Below are positions 25,724-33,989 of a DNA stretch of 64,000 nucleotides, piece after piece (position 1 is the stretch's first letter; each line of letters opens with the position of its first letter). The stretch is from Emticicia sp. C21 (GTDB lineage Bacteria > Bacteroidota > Bacteroidia > Cytophagales > Spirosomataceae). The stretch lies in contig NZ_QVMT01000001.1 of NCBI RefSeq assembly GCF_003418935.1, forward strand, positions 474,063 through 538,062, given 5' to 3'. Under the pieces are notes generated by a model. The model had not been told where the DNA came from. It made no database searches and saw only the letters and a program-made list of their open reading frames with translations. Made by a program: the position numbers and the translations under genes.

Positions 25724-28195
25724 ATGATCCTTCAGAGCAATACACAGATGATAGATACAGATGAACAAACAATCTGGTCGAATAAGTATGTCAGGTTTTT
25801 CAAATCTACTATAGGAATCCATAATACCATCGACCACATGATGGGTGTATTGCTCCAGTCGCTGAAAAAATTAGATATTGCCGAAAAAATATACTATGTA
25901 CATTTTCTGCCCTCTGATGTAGCCGAGATAGCTTATAGCACTGATGCATCGCTGGTAGGTCTGAAAATCCCATTTCTGAAGACACAAGACCTTACCGAGA
26001 GTACTTTCAAAGTAATAGAAGAAGAGACAGCTAACTTTAGTTTTGATAAATCAGCCAGGAAAGTTATCGTACAAGCCATCAAAACTGACCATTCTACAGG
26101 ACTTCTGGTGAAGATTTGTGCCGAAGATGCCAATATTCATAGTGCTTATCGCTACTTCTCATTGCTTTGCAAAATCAGGTTTGAAGAAATTGTTTCAACG
26201 TATCAGACTACTACCGATTTAACAGAACTCAACATTAGATTTGAATCTATCCTTAGTAAAAGTCCGATACCAATGGTATTTGTTGATGAAAGCGCCAATG
26301 GGGTGTTTATGAATACCAAGGCTTATGATTTATTCGGATTTTCTTCAGATGAACCAGTTACTTCACAAAAAATTGCTGAGGGTTTCAGTAACCTTATTAA
26401 CAAATTACAAAATAAGGAGGAAGTTCAAGGCCGCATGCAGGAGTTGATGTTCTCAAATTCTATTGACCGGTGGAGATGGAAATTTGGGCTGCCGATCAAC
26501 CGTACGTATAATGTTATCACACAATTAATTCATGTAAATAGTTATACAGGTAGAATCTGGATTTTTGAAGATGTAACAATTGAAGAACAGGTCGAAGAAC
26601 GTTTACAGGTAATCAATCACCAGTTGATTCATCTGGCTGAAAAGGAAAGAAGGGATAATGTAATGAAGACCACTTTTCTTGCTAATATGAGCCACGAGAT
26701 TCGCACACCTATGAATGGAGTAATTGGTGCGGTGAGCTTACTGGAAAATACGGTTTTATCAAACGAACAATTTGAATTGGTAAATATTATCAAGAAAAGT
26801 GGCGAAAGCCTTATTTCCTTGATTAATGATATCTTAGATTACTCGAAAATTGAAGCAGGTGAATTGATGATTCAACCTGAGGTATTCTCTTCGGTTGAGT
26901 TATTTGATGATTGTGTGGATGTATTCTATGCAACAGCTCTCGAAAAATCTATTCAGTTAAGGGTCATGCTCAATCCTAATCTGCCGGTGTATATCAAAGC
27001 TGACAGAAACCGATTGCGCCAGATTATACTGAACTTCGTTTCTAATGCGGTTAAATTCTCGCCTAATGGTAGTTGGGTAACTATCAAGGTTTCAGCAAGA
27101 AATATTGATGGCAAACCTACCCTATCCTGCAAGGTAATAGATCAAGGTAAAGGTATTGAAGCCAACGAGCAGGAGATGATATTTGACCGTTTCAAACAAG
27201 TAACCAATAAGCATTCAGGTGGAACAGGCTTAGGGTTGGCTATCTGTAAGCGTTTGACCGAGATGATGGGGGGCGTAATTGGTGTAAAGAGTAAGGTTAA
27301 CGAAGGCGCAGAGTTTTTCTTCGAAGTGCCTTTTGAAAATACTGACTCAAAGCCTATTCTTTTGGGTGATTTATTCACAAAATATGCTAACACAGAAGCT
27401 TGCATCTGGACAATAGATTCAAGAGAAGCAGTTGAGACATTTGACCAGTACTTTAAAGACAAAAAACTGGAATTAGTTGCGCTTAGCTCACCTGAAAAAT
27501 TCTTTGAAGTCCCTCAAACACCTCCATCAATCATATTGGTTGATTCGATACAGGTAAAAGGTGAATTAGAAAAAACAATCAGAGTATTCAGAGAAAATGG
27601 CATATCTGAGCAGACGCCTATTGTGGTAATGGGATATAGCCATGAAAAGGAGACCAAAGAATACGCCAGATTTGGATACAGTGACATGATGATTAAACCA
27701 TTGAAGTTGAAGAATTTAATGAAAATGGTTGAAAAATGGGTATTCAAGACTGTGGTGCATCAGCCGGTTCAGCAGGTTGAAGAGAACAAGCCTCAGAAAA
27801 TTTTAGCTGATCATAGTGTTTTAGTGGTAGAAGATAATGAGTTTAATCAGAAAATATTGAAACGAATTCTGGAGGGAGTGATGGATGAATTTGATATAGT
27901 AGATACCGGGGAAAAAGCCGTGGCAGAATCTAAGAATAAGAAATATGATTTGATTTTTATGGATATTCAATTGCCGGGCATCAATGGTATCATGACTTCA
28001 AAACTCATCAGAGAAACCTATCAGGATACCGACCAACCTTTTATTATTGCCCTGACAGCCGACGTGTTCTTAAAAGATTCTACTGCTTTGGAAGAGGCAG
28101 GTTTTGACGATTATCTGCCAAAACCTTACCGTCAGAAAGAAATATTGGGTAAAATTGAAAATTACCTGCAACGCCAGTCTCACATGGTTTTATAA
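25724..28195 (+). CDS. Hybrid sensor histidine kinase with PAS and two receiver modules
   Basis: This 823-residue, apparently soluble sensor has a GAF-like N-terminus (1-165), a PAS domain (about 170-285), and a HisKA with phosphoacceptor H324 in FLANMSHEIRTPMNG. A HATPase_c follows (N box near 430-446, DQGKGI at 473-478, GGTGLGL at 499-505), then a degenerate receiver (about 555-675, D607 retained but acidic pair lost). The canonical receiver comes last (697-815; E703/D704, phosphoacceptor D747, K800). The preceding Hpt gene is a natural phosphorelay partner. Its stop overlaps the convergent DUF4412 gene by 16 bases. Confidence 0.92.
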   Translation: MILQSNTQMIDTDEQTIWSNKYVRFFKSTIGIHNTIDHMMGVLLQSLKKLDIAEKIYYVHFLPSDVAEIAYSTDASLVGLKIPFLKTQDLTESTFKVIEEETANFSFDKSARKVIVQAIKTDHSTGLLVKICAEDANIHSAYRYFSLLCKIRFEEIVSTYQTTTDLTELNIRFESILSKSPIPMVFVDESANGVFMNTKAYDLFGFSSDEPVTSQKIAEGFSNLINKLQNKEEVQGRMQELMFSNSIDRWRWKFGLPINRTYNVITQLIHVNSYTGRIWIFEDVTIEEQVEERLQVINHQLIHLAEKERRDNVMKTTFLANMSHEIRTPMNGVIGAVSLLENTVLSNEQFELVNIIKKSGESLISLINDILDYSKIEAGELMIQPEVFSSVELFDDCVDVFYATALEKSIQLRVMLNPNLPVYIKADRNRLRQIILNFVSNAVKFSPNGSWVTIKVSARNIDGKPTLSCKVIDQGKGIEANEQEMIFDRFKQVTNKHSGGTGLGLAICKRLTEMMGGVIGVKSKVNEGAEFFFEVPFENTDSKPILLGDLFTKYANTEACIWTIDSREAVETFDQYFKDKKLELVALSSPEKFFEVPQTPPSIILVDSIQVKGELEKTIRVFRENGISEQTPIVVMGYSHEKETKEYARFGYSDMMIKPLKLKNLMKMVEKWVFKTVVHQPVQQVEENKPQKILADHSVLVVEDNEFNQKILKRILEGVMDEFDIVDTGEKAVAESKNKKYDLIFMDIQLPGINGIMTSKLIRETYQDTDQPFIIALTADVFLKDSTALEEAGFDDYLPKPYRQKEILGKIENYLQRQSHMVL

Positions 28196-28887
28196 CCTGC
28201 AGTTGAGAATTTGGTCGGTTTGGTGCTTATTTCAGTACAAATCATACTGTATTTATCTCCTTCTTTCTTATTTGTTGCCTGAATCTCAAGAGGCACGCCT
28301 TTCATATCAGCGGGCATAGGTGTGCCTGTGCTTTTGGCTAGTTGTTGTGCCATAATTTTATAAAAGCTTCCTGATTTAATAGGTAATTTATCACTTATCC
28401 ATACTGAGCTGGTAAAGTCAGCATTTTCGGTAATCCACTCCTCGCACTTATAGCCTAAAACCGTTTTTGTTTTGCCCGTTTTCTTTGGAGTTGAAACCTT
28501 TGTTTTAGGGTCATTCTGAATATCTTTCATGGTTTTATCTAAATCAAGCGGGATACCCATAACCATTTTCTGGTCTTCAATAAACATTATCATTGATTTA
28601 CCGGTATAATCAAATACTCCACGCATATTACCGCCTTGTCCCATATTCATTGCAATACCGAAAATATTCTCACTGCCTACTGGAAAATACCACATTTGTT
28701 GCCCCTTAGAAGTCTTACCATCATTGGTTGCCGTTACCTGAAATTTAAGCGAACCTGCAAAATTGTACTCAGGCTTGGGTTTTACTTTTTTACCACTTTT
28801 CATGCCGTTAATAATGTCGGCGGCACTTTGGGCATTGGCTGAAAAATTGAGTAAAGCTATTAATACAACAAACAGGATGCTCTTCAT
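28180..28887 (-). CDS. Secreted DUF4412-like protein
   Basis: The 235-residue exported protein has a signal peptide (MKSILFVVLIALLNFSANAQ) and the DUF4412 pattern: an opening beta strand (FAGSLKFQV), a central MIMFIEDQKMVMGIP and the later KTKVLGYKCEEW-type core, here TKTVLGYKCEEWITEN. The fold is probably a periplasmic LolA-like beta sheet, but function is unknown. Its 3' end overlaps the convergent hybrid kinase gene by 16 bases. Confidence 0.75.
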   Translation of the reverse strand: MKSILFVVLIALLNFSANAQSAADIINGMKSGKKVKPKPEYNFAGSLKFQVTATNDGKTSKGQQMWYFPVGSENIFGIAMNMGQGGNMRGVFDYTGKSMIMFIEDQKMVMGIPLDLDKTMKDIQNDPKTKVSTPKKTGKTKTVLGYKCEEWITENADFTSSVWISDKLPIKSGSFYKIMAQQLAKSTGTPMPADMKGVPLEIQATNKKEGDKYSMICTEISTKPTKFSTAGYKTM

Positions 28888-29090
28888 GGTATATGATTGT
28901 TTTTTGTGCGAAATTAATCGAAGTTTTCTATCAAACGAAAATGCTGGGCTTATGTTATGGGTTATTTATTAAATGGATAGTACATTCAATCTCCTTTACA
29001 AAAAATTCCCATAGCCTTAACCATGAGAATTTGTACAAATAACAATAATTCGTCCTAATTTTCTGATCAAGAATGAATTCCTATATAATA

Positions 29091-29591
29091 TTAAGACTCT
29101 TCTATTGTAAGAATAATTTTTGCTTGCTTTTCCTTTGCCATATTTACATAATGTTCTACAGCTGCCAATTCATAAAATAGTCGATTAAGGCTTAAATAAT
29201 ATTCATGTGCTGCTTTCTGTAATTCAGGCGGAATTTTGGAATAATTCTCTCTGCTTTCTTCTTTATACTTTTTAACTTCACTATATAAAGTTAATCTAAC
29301 TTTATATAATATTGCTTCATACTCTTCAGGTGATGCCCACCTATCCGAGAACCGATCTGGTATGCCTTTATAATCTTCATAATCATCTTCAGTTAGTTCT
29401 AGCACCTTAATTGTATTTATTTCCTGTTTTGTCAGTGTATAAGGCCAATATATATGGATACCTTTATTGTAATGTCTATGAGTAGTACCACCATTAAACA
29501 GATAATAAATATTTTCAGAATCAATATCGAAATTTTCTTCGGTATTGTCTGCTAATTTGAGATGAACCTCAACATGTAAATTTGCGCCCAT
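29091..29591 (-). CDS. Hypothetical soluble protein
   Basis: The 166-residue acidic protein has no signal peptide or membrane segment. The first half is beta-rich (LHVEVHLKLADN, KGIHIYWPYTL) and the second half is helical and Glu/Lys/Tyr-rich, likely a coiled coil (about 95-155). I recognise no family. It stands alone between the DUF4412 gene and sufD, with low-GC flanks. Confidence 0.6.
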   Translation of the reverse strand: MGANLHVEVHLKLADNTEENFDIDSENIYYLFNGGTTHRHYNKGIHIYWPYTLTKQEINTIKVLELTEDDYEDYKGIPDRFSDRWASPEEYEAILYKVRLTLYSEVKKYKEESRENYSKIPPELQKAAHEYYLSLNRLFYELAAVEHYVNMAKEKQAKIILTIEES

Positions 29592-29661
29592 TGTAGCTTA
29601 AATATATTTTTATAGTTTGAATAACAATATAGCAAAATCCTCCTTAATTCAATATACCAAC

Positions 29662-29692
29662 AAAAAAATCCTCATAGTAACTATGAGGATTT
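29662..29692 (-). terminator. Terminator of the suf operon
   Basis: The perfect stem AAATCCTCATAGT / ACTATGAGGATTT is followed, on the minus strand, by a seven-T run. It lies 21 bases after the sufD stop. Confidence 0.85.
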
Positions 29693-29712
29693 CAATATAG
29701 TATATCTATCAG

Positions 29713-31041
29713 TTACTTTCCTAAACTTCCTAATTTATCAACAATCAATCCTTCCAGATATTCTTTGATAGAATCAATTTTGATTTGGGATACTACATCT
29801 TCGGCAAAGGCTAATAATTGCAAACGAATAGCTTCTTTTTTTGGAATACCACGCGATTGCATATAGAAAATCGCTTCGTCGTTCAGTTTACCAGTGGTAG
29901 TACCGTGAGAACATTTTACGTCATCAGCCCAGATTTCCAGCTGAGGTTTGGTATTCATGGTTGCCTCATCAGTGGTTACTACATTGCGGCAGTTCTGATA
30001 GGCATTGGTTTTTTGCGCATCCTGTTGCACAAATATTTTGCCATTGAAAACCCCTGTCGACTTATCCATCAGAATACCTTTATATAGCTCATTGCTTTGA
30101 CAATTAGGTTTTCTGTGGTCTACCAGGGTATGGTTGTCTATGTGTTGCTTACCCGTTGGTACATATAAACCGTACATATGGCTTTCAATATGCTCACCAT
30201 CCAAAACAATATTCAGGTTATTTCTGACAAAACCACCATTCACTGTGACGGTTGCCGCATAGAAATAGCTTCTGTCTTTCTGGTACACCTGTGTAGTACC
30301 GATATGGTGTGTCTTATCGCTTTCGTTCTGTACTTTATAATAATCTGCTCTGGCATCTTCAAACAATACAAACTCTGTAACTGTATTGATAAAATACTTA
30401 TTATCTCCAATAGTGCGGTAAGCTTCTGCTATTTTCACTTCTGCATTTTTGCCAACTACAATCAGGTTTCTTACTTGTGAGCCCACATCTTCTTTACGGG
30501 TATCACCAATGAAACGAAGGATAACAGGTTCTTCCAGAGTTTTATTATCAGCAATGTGTACCACGACGCCATCCTTCGCCATAGCCGTATTCAAAGCAGT
30601 GAAAGCATCGTTTTTGTAGTCGGCATATCGAGCAAAATACTGATCGATTACCTCTGGCATTTGCTCTTGTGCTTCAGCAAAAGGCACTACTTTCAGATAG
30701 TCACCCGGACTTTCGATATGCGATAATTCTGCATGAAATACACCATTAATAAAGTATAATACATTACCTTTCAGGTGTGGCAGATGTATTTCTTTTAAAT
30801 CTTTATTGCTGAAATCGGAACCTGCCTGAAAATTGAAATTTTGCTTGGCTAAAGCCGAAACATTGCTGTACTTCCATTCTTCATGGCGAATTGTCGGGAA
30901 ACCCAGTTTCTCAAAATTATTCATGGCCTCGCTACGCAACTGATTGATAGGCAATAAACTCTTGCCATTCAGTTGTAATTGCAAAGTCTGAAAATCAGCA
31001 ATTAATTGACTTTTTAAGTCTGTATTATGTATAGAACTCAT
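29713..31041 (-). CDS. sufD: Fe-S cluster assembly scaffold protein SufD
   Basis: The 442-residue protein belongs to the SufBCD scaffold complex that builds Fe-S clusters. The C-terminal half shows the family's beta-helix and the motifs HKxN..SNELYKGI, NGKIFVQQDAQKTNAYQ and DVKCSHGTTTGKLNDEAIFY, in which the His/Cys pair sits at the SufB-SufD interface. It starts one base after the RidA-like gene stop. Length and gene order after sufC fit SufD rather than SufB. Confidence 0.93.
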   Translation of the reverse strand: MSSIHNTDLKSQLIADFQTLQLQLNGKSLLPINQLRSEAMNNFEKLGFPTIRHEEWKYSNVSALAKQNFNFQAGSDFSNKDLKEIHLPHLKGNVLYFINGVFHAELSHIESPGDYLKVVPFAEAQEQMPEVIDQYFARYADYKNDAFTALNTAMAKDGVVVHIADNKTLEEPVILRFIGDTRKEDVGSQVRNLIVVGKNAEVKIAEAYRTIGDNKYFINTVTEFVLFEDARADYYKVQNESDKTHHIGTTQVYQKDRSYFYAATVTVNGGFVRNNLNIVLDGEHIESHMYGLYVPTGKQHIDNHTLVDHRKPNCQSNELYKGILMDKSTGVFNGKIFVQQDAQKTNAYQNCRNVVTTDEATMNTKPQLEIWADDVKCSHGTTTGKLNDEAIFYMQSRGIPKKEAIRLQLLAFAEDVVSQIKIDSIKEYLEGLIVDKLGSLGK

Positions 31042-31042
31042 C

Positions 31043-31423
31043 TTATAATTCTGCTACTGCTTCTAATTCTATTTTATAGCCAAAGTGTAATTCTTTTACC
31101 GGAATGATTGACCGTGCTGGTCTATGATTCCCGAAATAACTGGCATACATTTGATTAACGATTCCCCAATGCTCCCCGTCTACGATATAAGCGGTTGTTT
31201 TAACCACTTTATCTAGGCTACTACCTGCTTCTGCCAGAATCTGTGTGAGGTTATCAAAAACCACAGACAGTTGCTCTTCAATAGAAGTATCAATAGTTAA
31301 TTTTTCAGAGGTTTTTATTCTGATGGGTAGTATACCTGAGGTAAACACCTGACCATTGCTCACAATTGCGTGCGAATAATGACCTACGGGTTTTGGACTG
31401 TCAGGAACCTGAATGATTGTCAT
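31043..31423 (-). CDS. RidA/YjgF-family protein inside the suf operon
   Basis: This 126-residue Rid-family trimeric protein usually hydrolyses reactive enamines/imines from PLP enzymes. Conserved residues are R104 in RPARSIIPV, which corresponds to the RidA catalytic arginine, and the C-terminal IELEAVA. The 11-base gap from sufC and one-base gap to sufD put it in the same transcript. A Rid protein here is unusual and might protect against imines from SufS-type cysteine desulfurase chemistry, which is inference. Confidence 0.85.
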   Translation of the reverse strand: MTIIQVPDSPKPVGHYSHAIVSNGQVFTSGILPIRIKTSEKLTIDTSIEEQLSVVFDNLTQILAEAGSSLDKVVKTTAYIVDGEHWGIVNQMYASYFGNHRPARSIIPVKELHFGYKIELEAVAEL

Positions 31424-31434
31424 AGATAGATGGG

Positions 31435-32199
31435 TTAAGCTACTTCAAGCGAATCAACTTCTGCTTTGATCCAGTCATAACCTTTTTCTTCCAACTCAAG
31501 TGCTAATTCTTTAGTACCCGATTTCACAATTCTTCCTTTATATAATACGTGTACAAAGTCAGGTACAATATAGTCTAACAAACGTTGGTAGTGGGTTACA
31601 ACGATGAACGAGCGGTTTTCGTCTCTTAGTTTGTTTACGCCTTCAGCTACAACTCTAAGGGCATCAATATCAAGACCGGAATCAGTTTCGTCAAGAATAC
31701 ATAATTGTGGCTCTAACATAGCCATCTGGAAAATCTCGTTACGTTTCTTTTCTCCACCAGAGAACCCTTCATTCAATGAGCGTCTCAACAAAGTATCGTC
31801 AATCTTCACCAACTTCGCCTTTTCCTTCATTCTTTTCAGGAATTGCGCAGCGTCTAAAGACTCTTGTCCGTTATACTTACGGATTTCGTTTATTGCAGTT
31901 TTAAGGAAATTAACGGTGGTTACACCAGGGATTTCCACTGGATATTGAAATGCCAGAAAGATACCTTCCGCGGCTCTTTCTTCCGGAGACATATCTAATA
32001 AATCTTTACCGTTGAAATCAACTGTACCATTAGTTATTTCATAGTCTTCTCTACCTGCCAGAACTGAAGCAAGTGTACTTTTTCCAGAGCCGTTTGGGCC
32101 CATAATGGCATGAACTTCGCCCGGTTTTACTTCAAAATTTATTCCTCGTAATATCTCTTTCTCCTCAATCCGCGCGTGTAAATTACTGATAGTGAGCAT
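31435..32199 (-). CDS. sufC: Fe-S cluster assembly ATPase SufC
   Basis: The 254-residue ABC-type ATPase powers the SufBCD scaffold. Walker A is GPNGSGKST at 34-42. The Q-loop region follows (FLAFQYPVEIPG), then the signature FSGGEKKRNE with the SufC-specific KRNE variant, and Walker B CILDETDSGLDID. It leads the sufC - ridA-like - sufD operon; sufB is not immediately upstream. Confidence 0.95.
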   Translation of the reverse strand: MLTISNLHARIEEKEILRGINFEVKPGEVHAIMGPNGSGKSTLASVLAGREDYEITNGTVDFNGKDLLDMSPEERAAEGIFLAFQYPVEIPGVTTVNFLKTAINEIRKYNGQESLDAAQFLKRMKEKAKLVKIDDTLLRRSLNEGFSGGEKKRNEIFQMAMLEPQLCILDETDSGLDIDALRVVAEGVNKLRDENRSFIVVTHYQRLLDYIVPDFVHVLYKGRIVKSGTKELALELEEKGYDWIKAEVDSLEVA

Positions 32200-32273
32200 T
32201 TTTAAGCTTTATTTTAAATGATTCTTGACTATTGATTGTCAAATACTCTGATAGATACTAAAAAATTAGGCTG

Positions 32274-32281
32274 CAAAGATA
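32274..32281 (-). promoter_or_regulatory. Candidate -7 box of the suf operon
   Basis: On the minus strand this reads TATCTTTG, 75 bases upstream of the sufC start, matching TAnnTTTG. The nearest upstream TTG elements are too close or too far for the usual -33 spacing. Confidence 0.4.
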
Positions 32282-32402
32282 CAACCAAAATAGCCAAGAT
32301 GCTATTCTTATTCAATTATAATAACCCTAAATCGTTGTAGCGCGTTCCTTTCAGCCTATAAAATTTGATATATACGTACGTAAAAGAGATTAATTATTTG
32401 TA

Positions 32403-32535
32403 GGACGACATGCATGGCGTCTCCAAAGGTCTGTGAATATAAAAGAATGTCTTTGATTTTTACATCTCAAACTGCATTTGTTGGATTGGATAATCCCTCG
32501 AAGATCTATTGCAATCGCGTGGCGAACCGTACGTC
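32403..32535. repeat. REP-like element with GACG...CGTC hairpin end
   Basis: The left end has GGACGACATGCATGGCGTCTCC (32403-32424), whose GACG and CGTC parts pair. The same motif, with GCTGG in place of GCATGG, recurs at 63964-63985. The right end (32513-32535) reads, on the minus strand, AGAGACGTACGGTTCGCC, giving an imperfect terminal inversion. It fills the sufC upstream gap together with the promoter. Confidence 0.5.
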
Positions 32536-32543
32536 TCTAAACA

Positions 32544-33590
32544 TCACGCCACAACCTCATACAATTTCACAGTCTTAGCTTTATTTTTCAATGTCACCTC
32601 TCCTACTTCCTTACAATTAAATGATTCTTTTACTTTCTCATAGGTGGCTTCACTGATAATAATCTGGCTTGGTTTGGCTGCCGACTGCAAGCGTTGGGCA
32701 GTATTAACAGCATCACCTATAACTGTATAATCCAGACGCTTCAAGGAGGCTGAACCGATATTACCCGAAATCATTTCACCAGTATTGATGCCTATTGATA
32801 CTTTAGGTAGATAGGTAGCATGATTAGGCAATACCTCTTCAATCTTATCAATTGCCGAGCGTACAGCTAAAGACGCTTCAATGGCACGATCGATATGATA
32901 TTCGCCTTTGAAAACGGCCATAACTGCATCGCCCATAAATTTATCTACATGTCCGCCCTGGTCTATAATCCCTTTTACCATCACGTCAAAATACTTATTA
33001 ATCAGGTTTACAACCGTATCAGGTGATTCTTTTTCTGAAATTGAGGTAAAACCACAAATATCAATGAAAACCGCGGTGGCTTCAATGGTTTCGTTAGCTG
33101 TAAGCGATTTTTCAAACTCATGACTATTCATAAATTTGAGCACCGTTTCATCGACATACATTTTCAGGATATTATTCTCTTTGATAGCCTGTAAGGTCTG
33201 CCGTAACTGCGTTACGTGCTTAATGGTTTTCTCAACCGTTACTTCTAAATCTTCGAAATTGATTGGTTTAGTTAAAAAATCGAATGCCCCACGATTCATG
33301 GCAACTCTGATATTGTCCATATCGCCATAAGCCGATACAATCACAGCTTTTAATAGCGGATGATTGTCAGAAATCTTACTTAATAGAGTCAGTCCATCCA
33401 TTTCTGGCATATTGATATCACTCAATACCATATCAATATCTGGAAACTCCTGTAATATTTTTAAGGCTTCAGCACCATTTTGTGCGAAGCTGAATTCATA
33501 TGTTTTCTCTCGAATCTGTCGGCGGAATTTCTGTTTGATGAGCGTTTCTAAATCGGCCTCATCGTCCACAACCATTATCTTGGCGTTCAT
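32544..33590 (-). CDS. Response regulator fused to class III adenylate cyclase
   Basis: The 348-residue protein has an N-terminal receiver (1-125; D9/D10, phosphoacceptor D58, K108), a helical linker, and a C-terminal class III nucleotide cyclase (about 170-345). Metal aspartates are D177 (FIDICGFT) and D221 (KFMGD). Substrate-selecting positions are K217 and T289, with N296 and R300 in GDAVNTAQR, the transition-state residues. The K/T pair points to cAMP. Its start overlaps the preceding receiver gene by four bases (ATGA), so it is translationally coupled. Confidence 0.93.
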   Translation of the reverse strand: MNAKIMVVDDEADLETLIKQKFRRQIREKTYEFSFAQNGAEALKILQEFPDIDMVLSDINMPEMDGLTLLSKISDNHPLLKAVIVSAYGDMDNIRVAMNRGAFDFLTKPINFEDLEVTVEKTIKHVTQLRQTLQAIKENNILKMYVDETVLKFMNSHEFEKSLTANETIEATAVFIDICGFTSISEKESPDTVVNLINKYFDVMVKGIIDQGGHVDKFMGDAVMAVFKGEYHIDRAIEASLAVRSAIDKIEEVLPNHATYLPKVSIGINTGEMISGNIGSASLKRLDYTVIGDAVNTAQRLQSAAKPSQIIISEATYEKVKESFNCKEVGEVTLKNKAKTVKLYEVVA

Positions 33591-33961
33591 ATAGAACTTT
33601 TAAGTTTTTGTTTGAGTTCTGAAAAATCTAAAGGCTTAGTCAGGAAATCATTAGCCCCTAAATTAAGGGCTTGCGCATGGCTTTCTTCGTCTCCATAAGC
33701 CGTAATCATCATAATGATGGGCGGGGCACTCGGCGAAGCAGTACGGATATGTTTCAGCAGTTCCAATCCACTCATGCCTGGCATATTAATATCTGATAAA
33801 ATCAAAACCGCTTGCGAATCTTGTCCTGACAGATAGGTTAAAGCCTCTTCACCTGAGCCACTAAAAGCAAAATCAAATTCGCCTGCTCTGATTTCCCGAC
33901 GAAAACGCTGTTCAAATAAAGTTCTTACATCTTCTTCGTCGTCAACTACTAATATTTTCAT
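33587..33961 (-). CDS. Single-domain response regulator
   Basis: The 124-residue receiver has no output domain, with D7/D8, phosphoacceptor D57 ([13 protein letters not shown]) and K109 (DFLTKPLDF). It sits between the histidine kinase and receiver-cyclase genes with a 28-base gap upstream and a four-base overlap downstream. Its sequence is close to the receiver of the cyclase fusion, suggesting duplication, and it may act as a phosphate sink or relay. Confidence 0.92.
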   Translation of the reverse strand: MKILVVDDEEDVRTLFEQRFRREIRAGEFDFAFSGSGEEALTYLSGQDSQAVLILSDINMPGMSGLELLKHIRTASPSAPPIIMMITAYGDEESHAQALNLGANDFLTKPLDFSELKQKLKSSI

Positions 33962-33989
33962 AAATTCTGGGTTAAGCGATAAATATATT

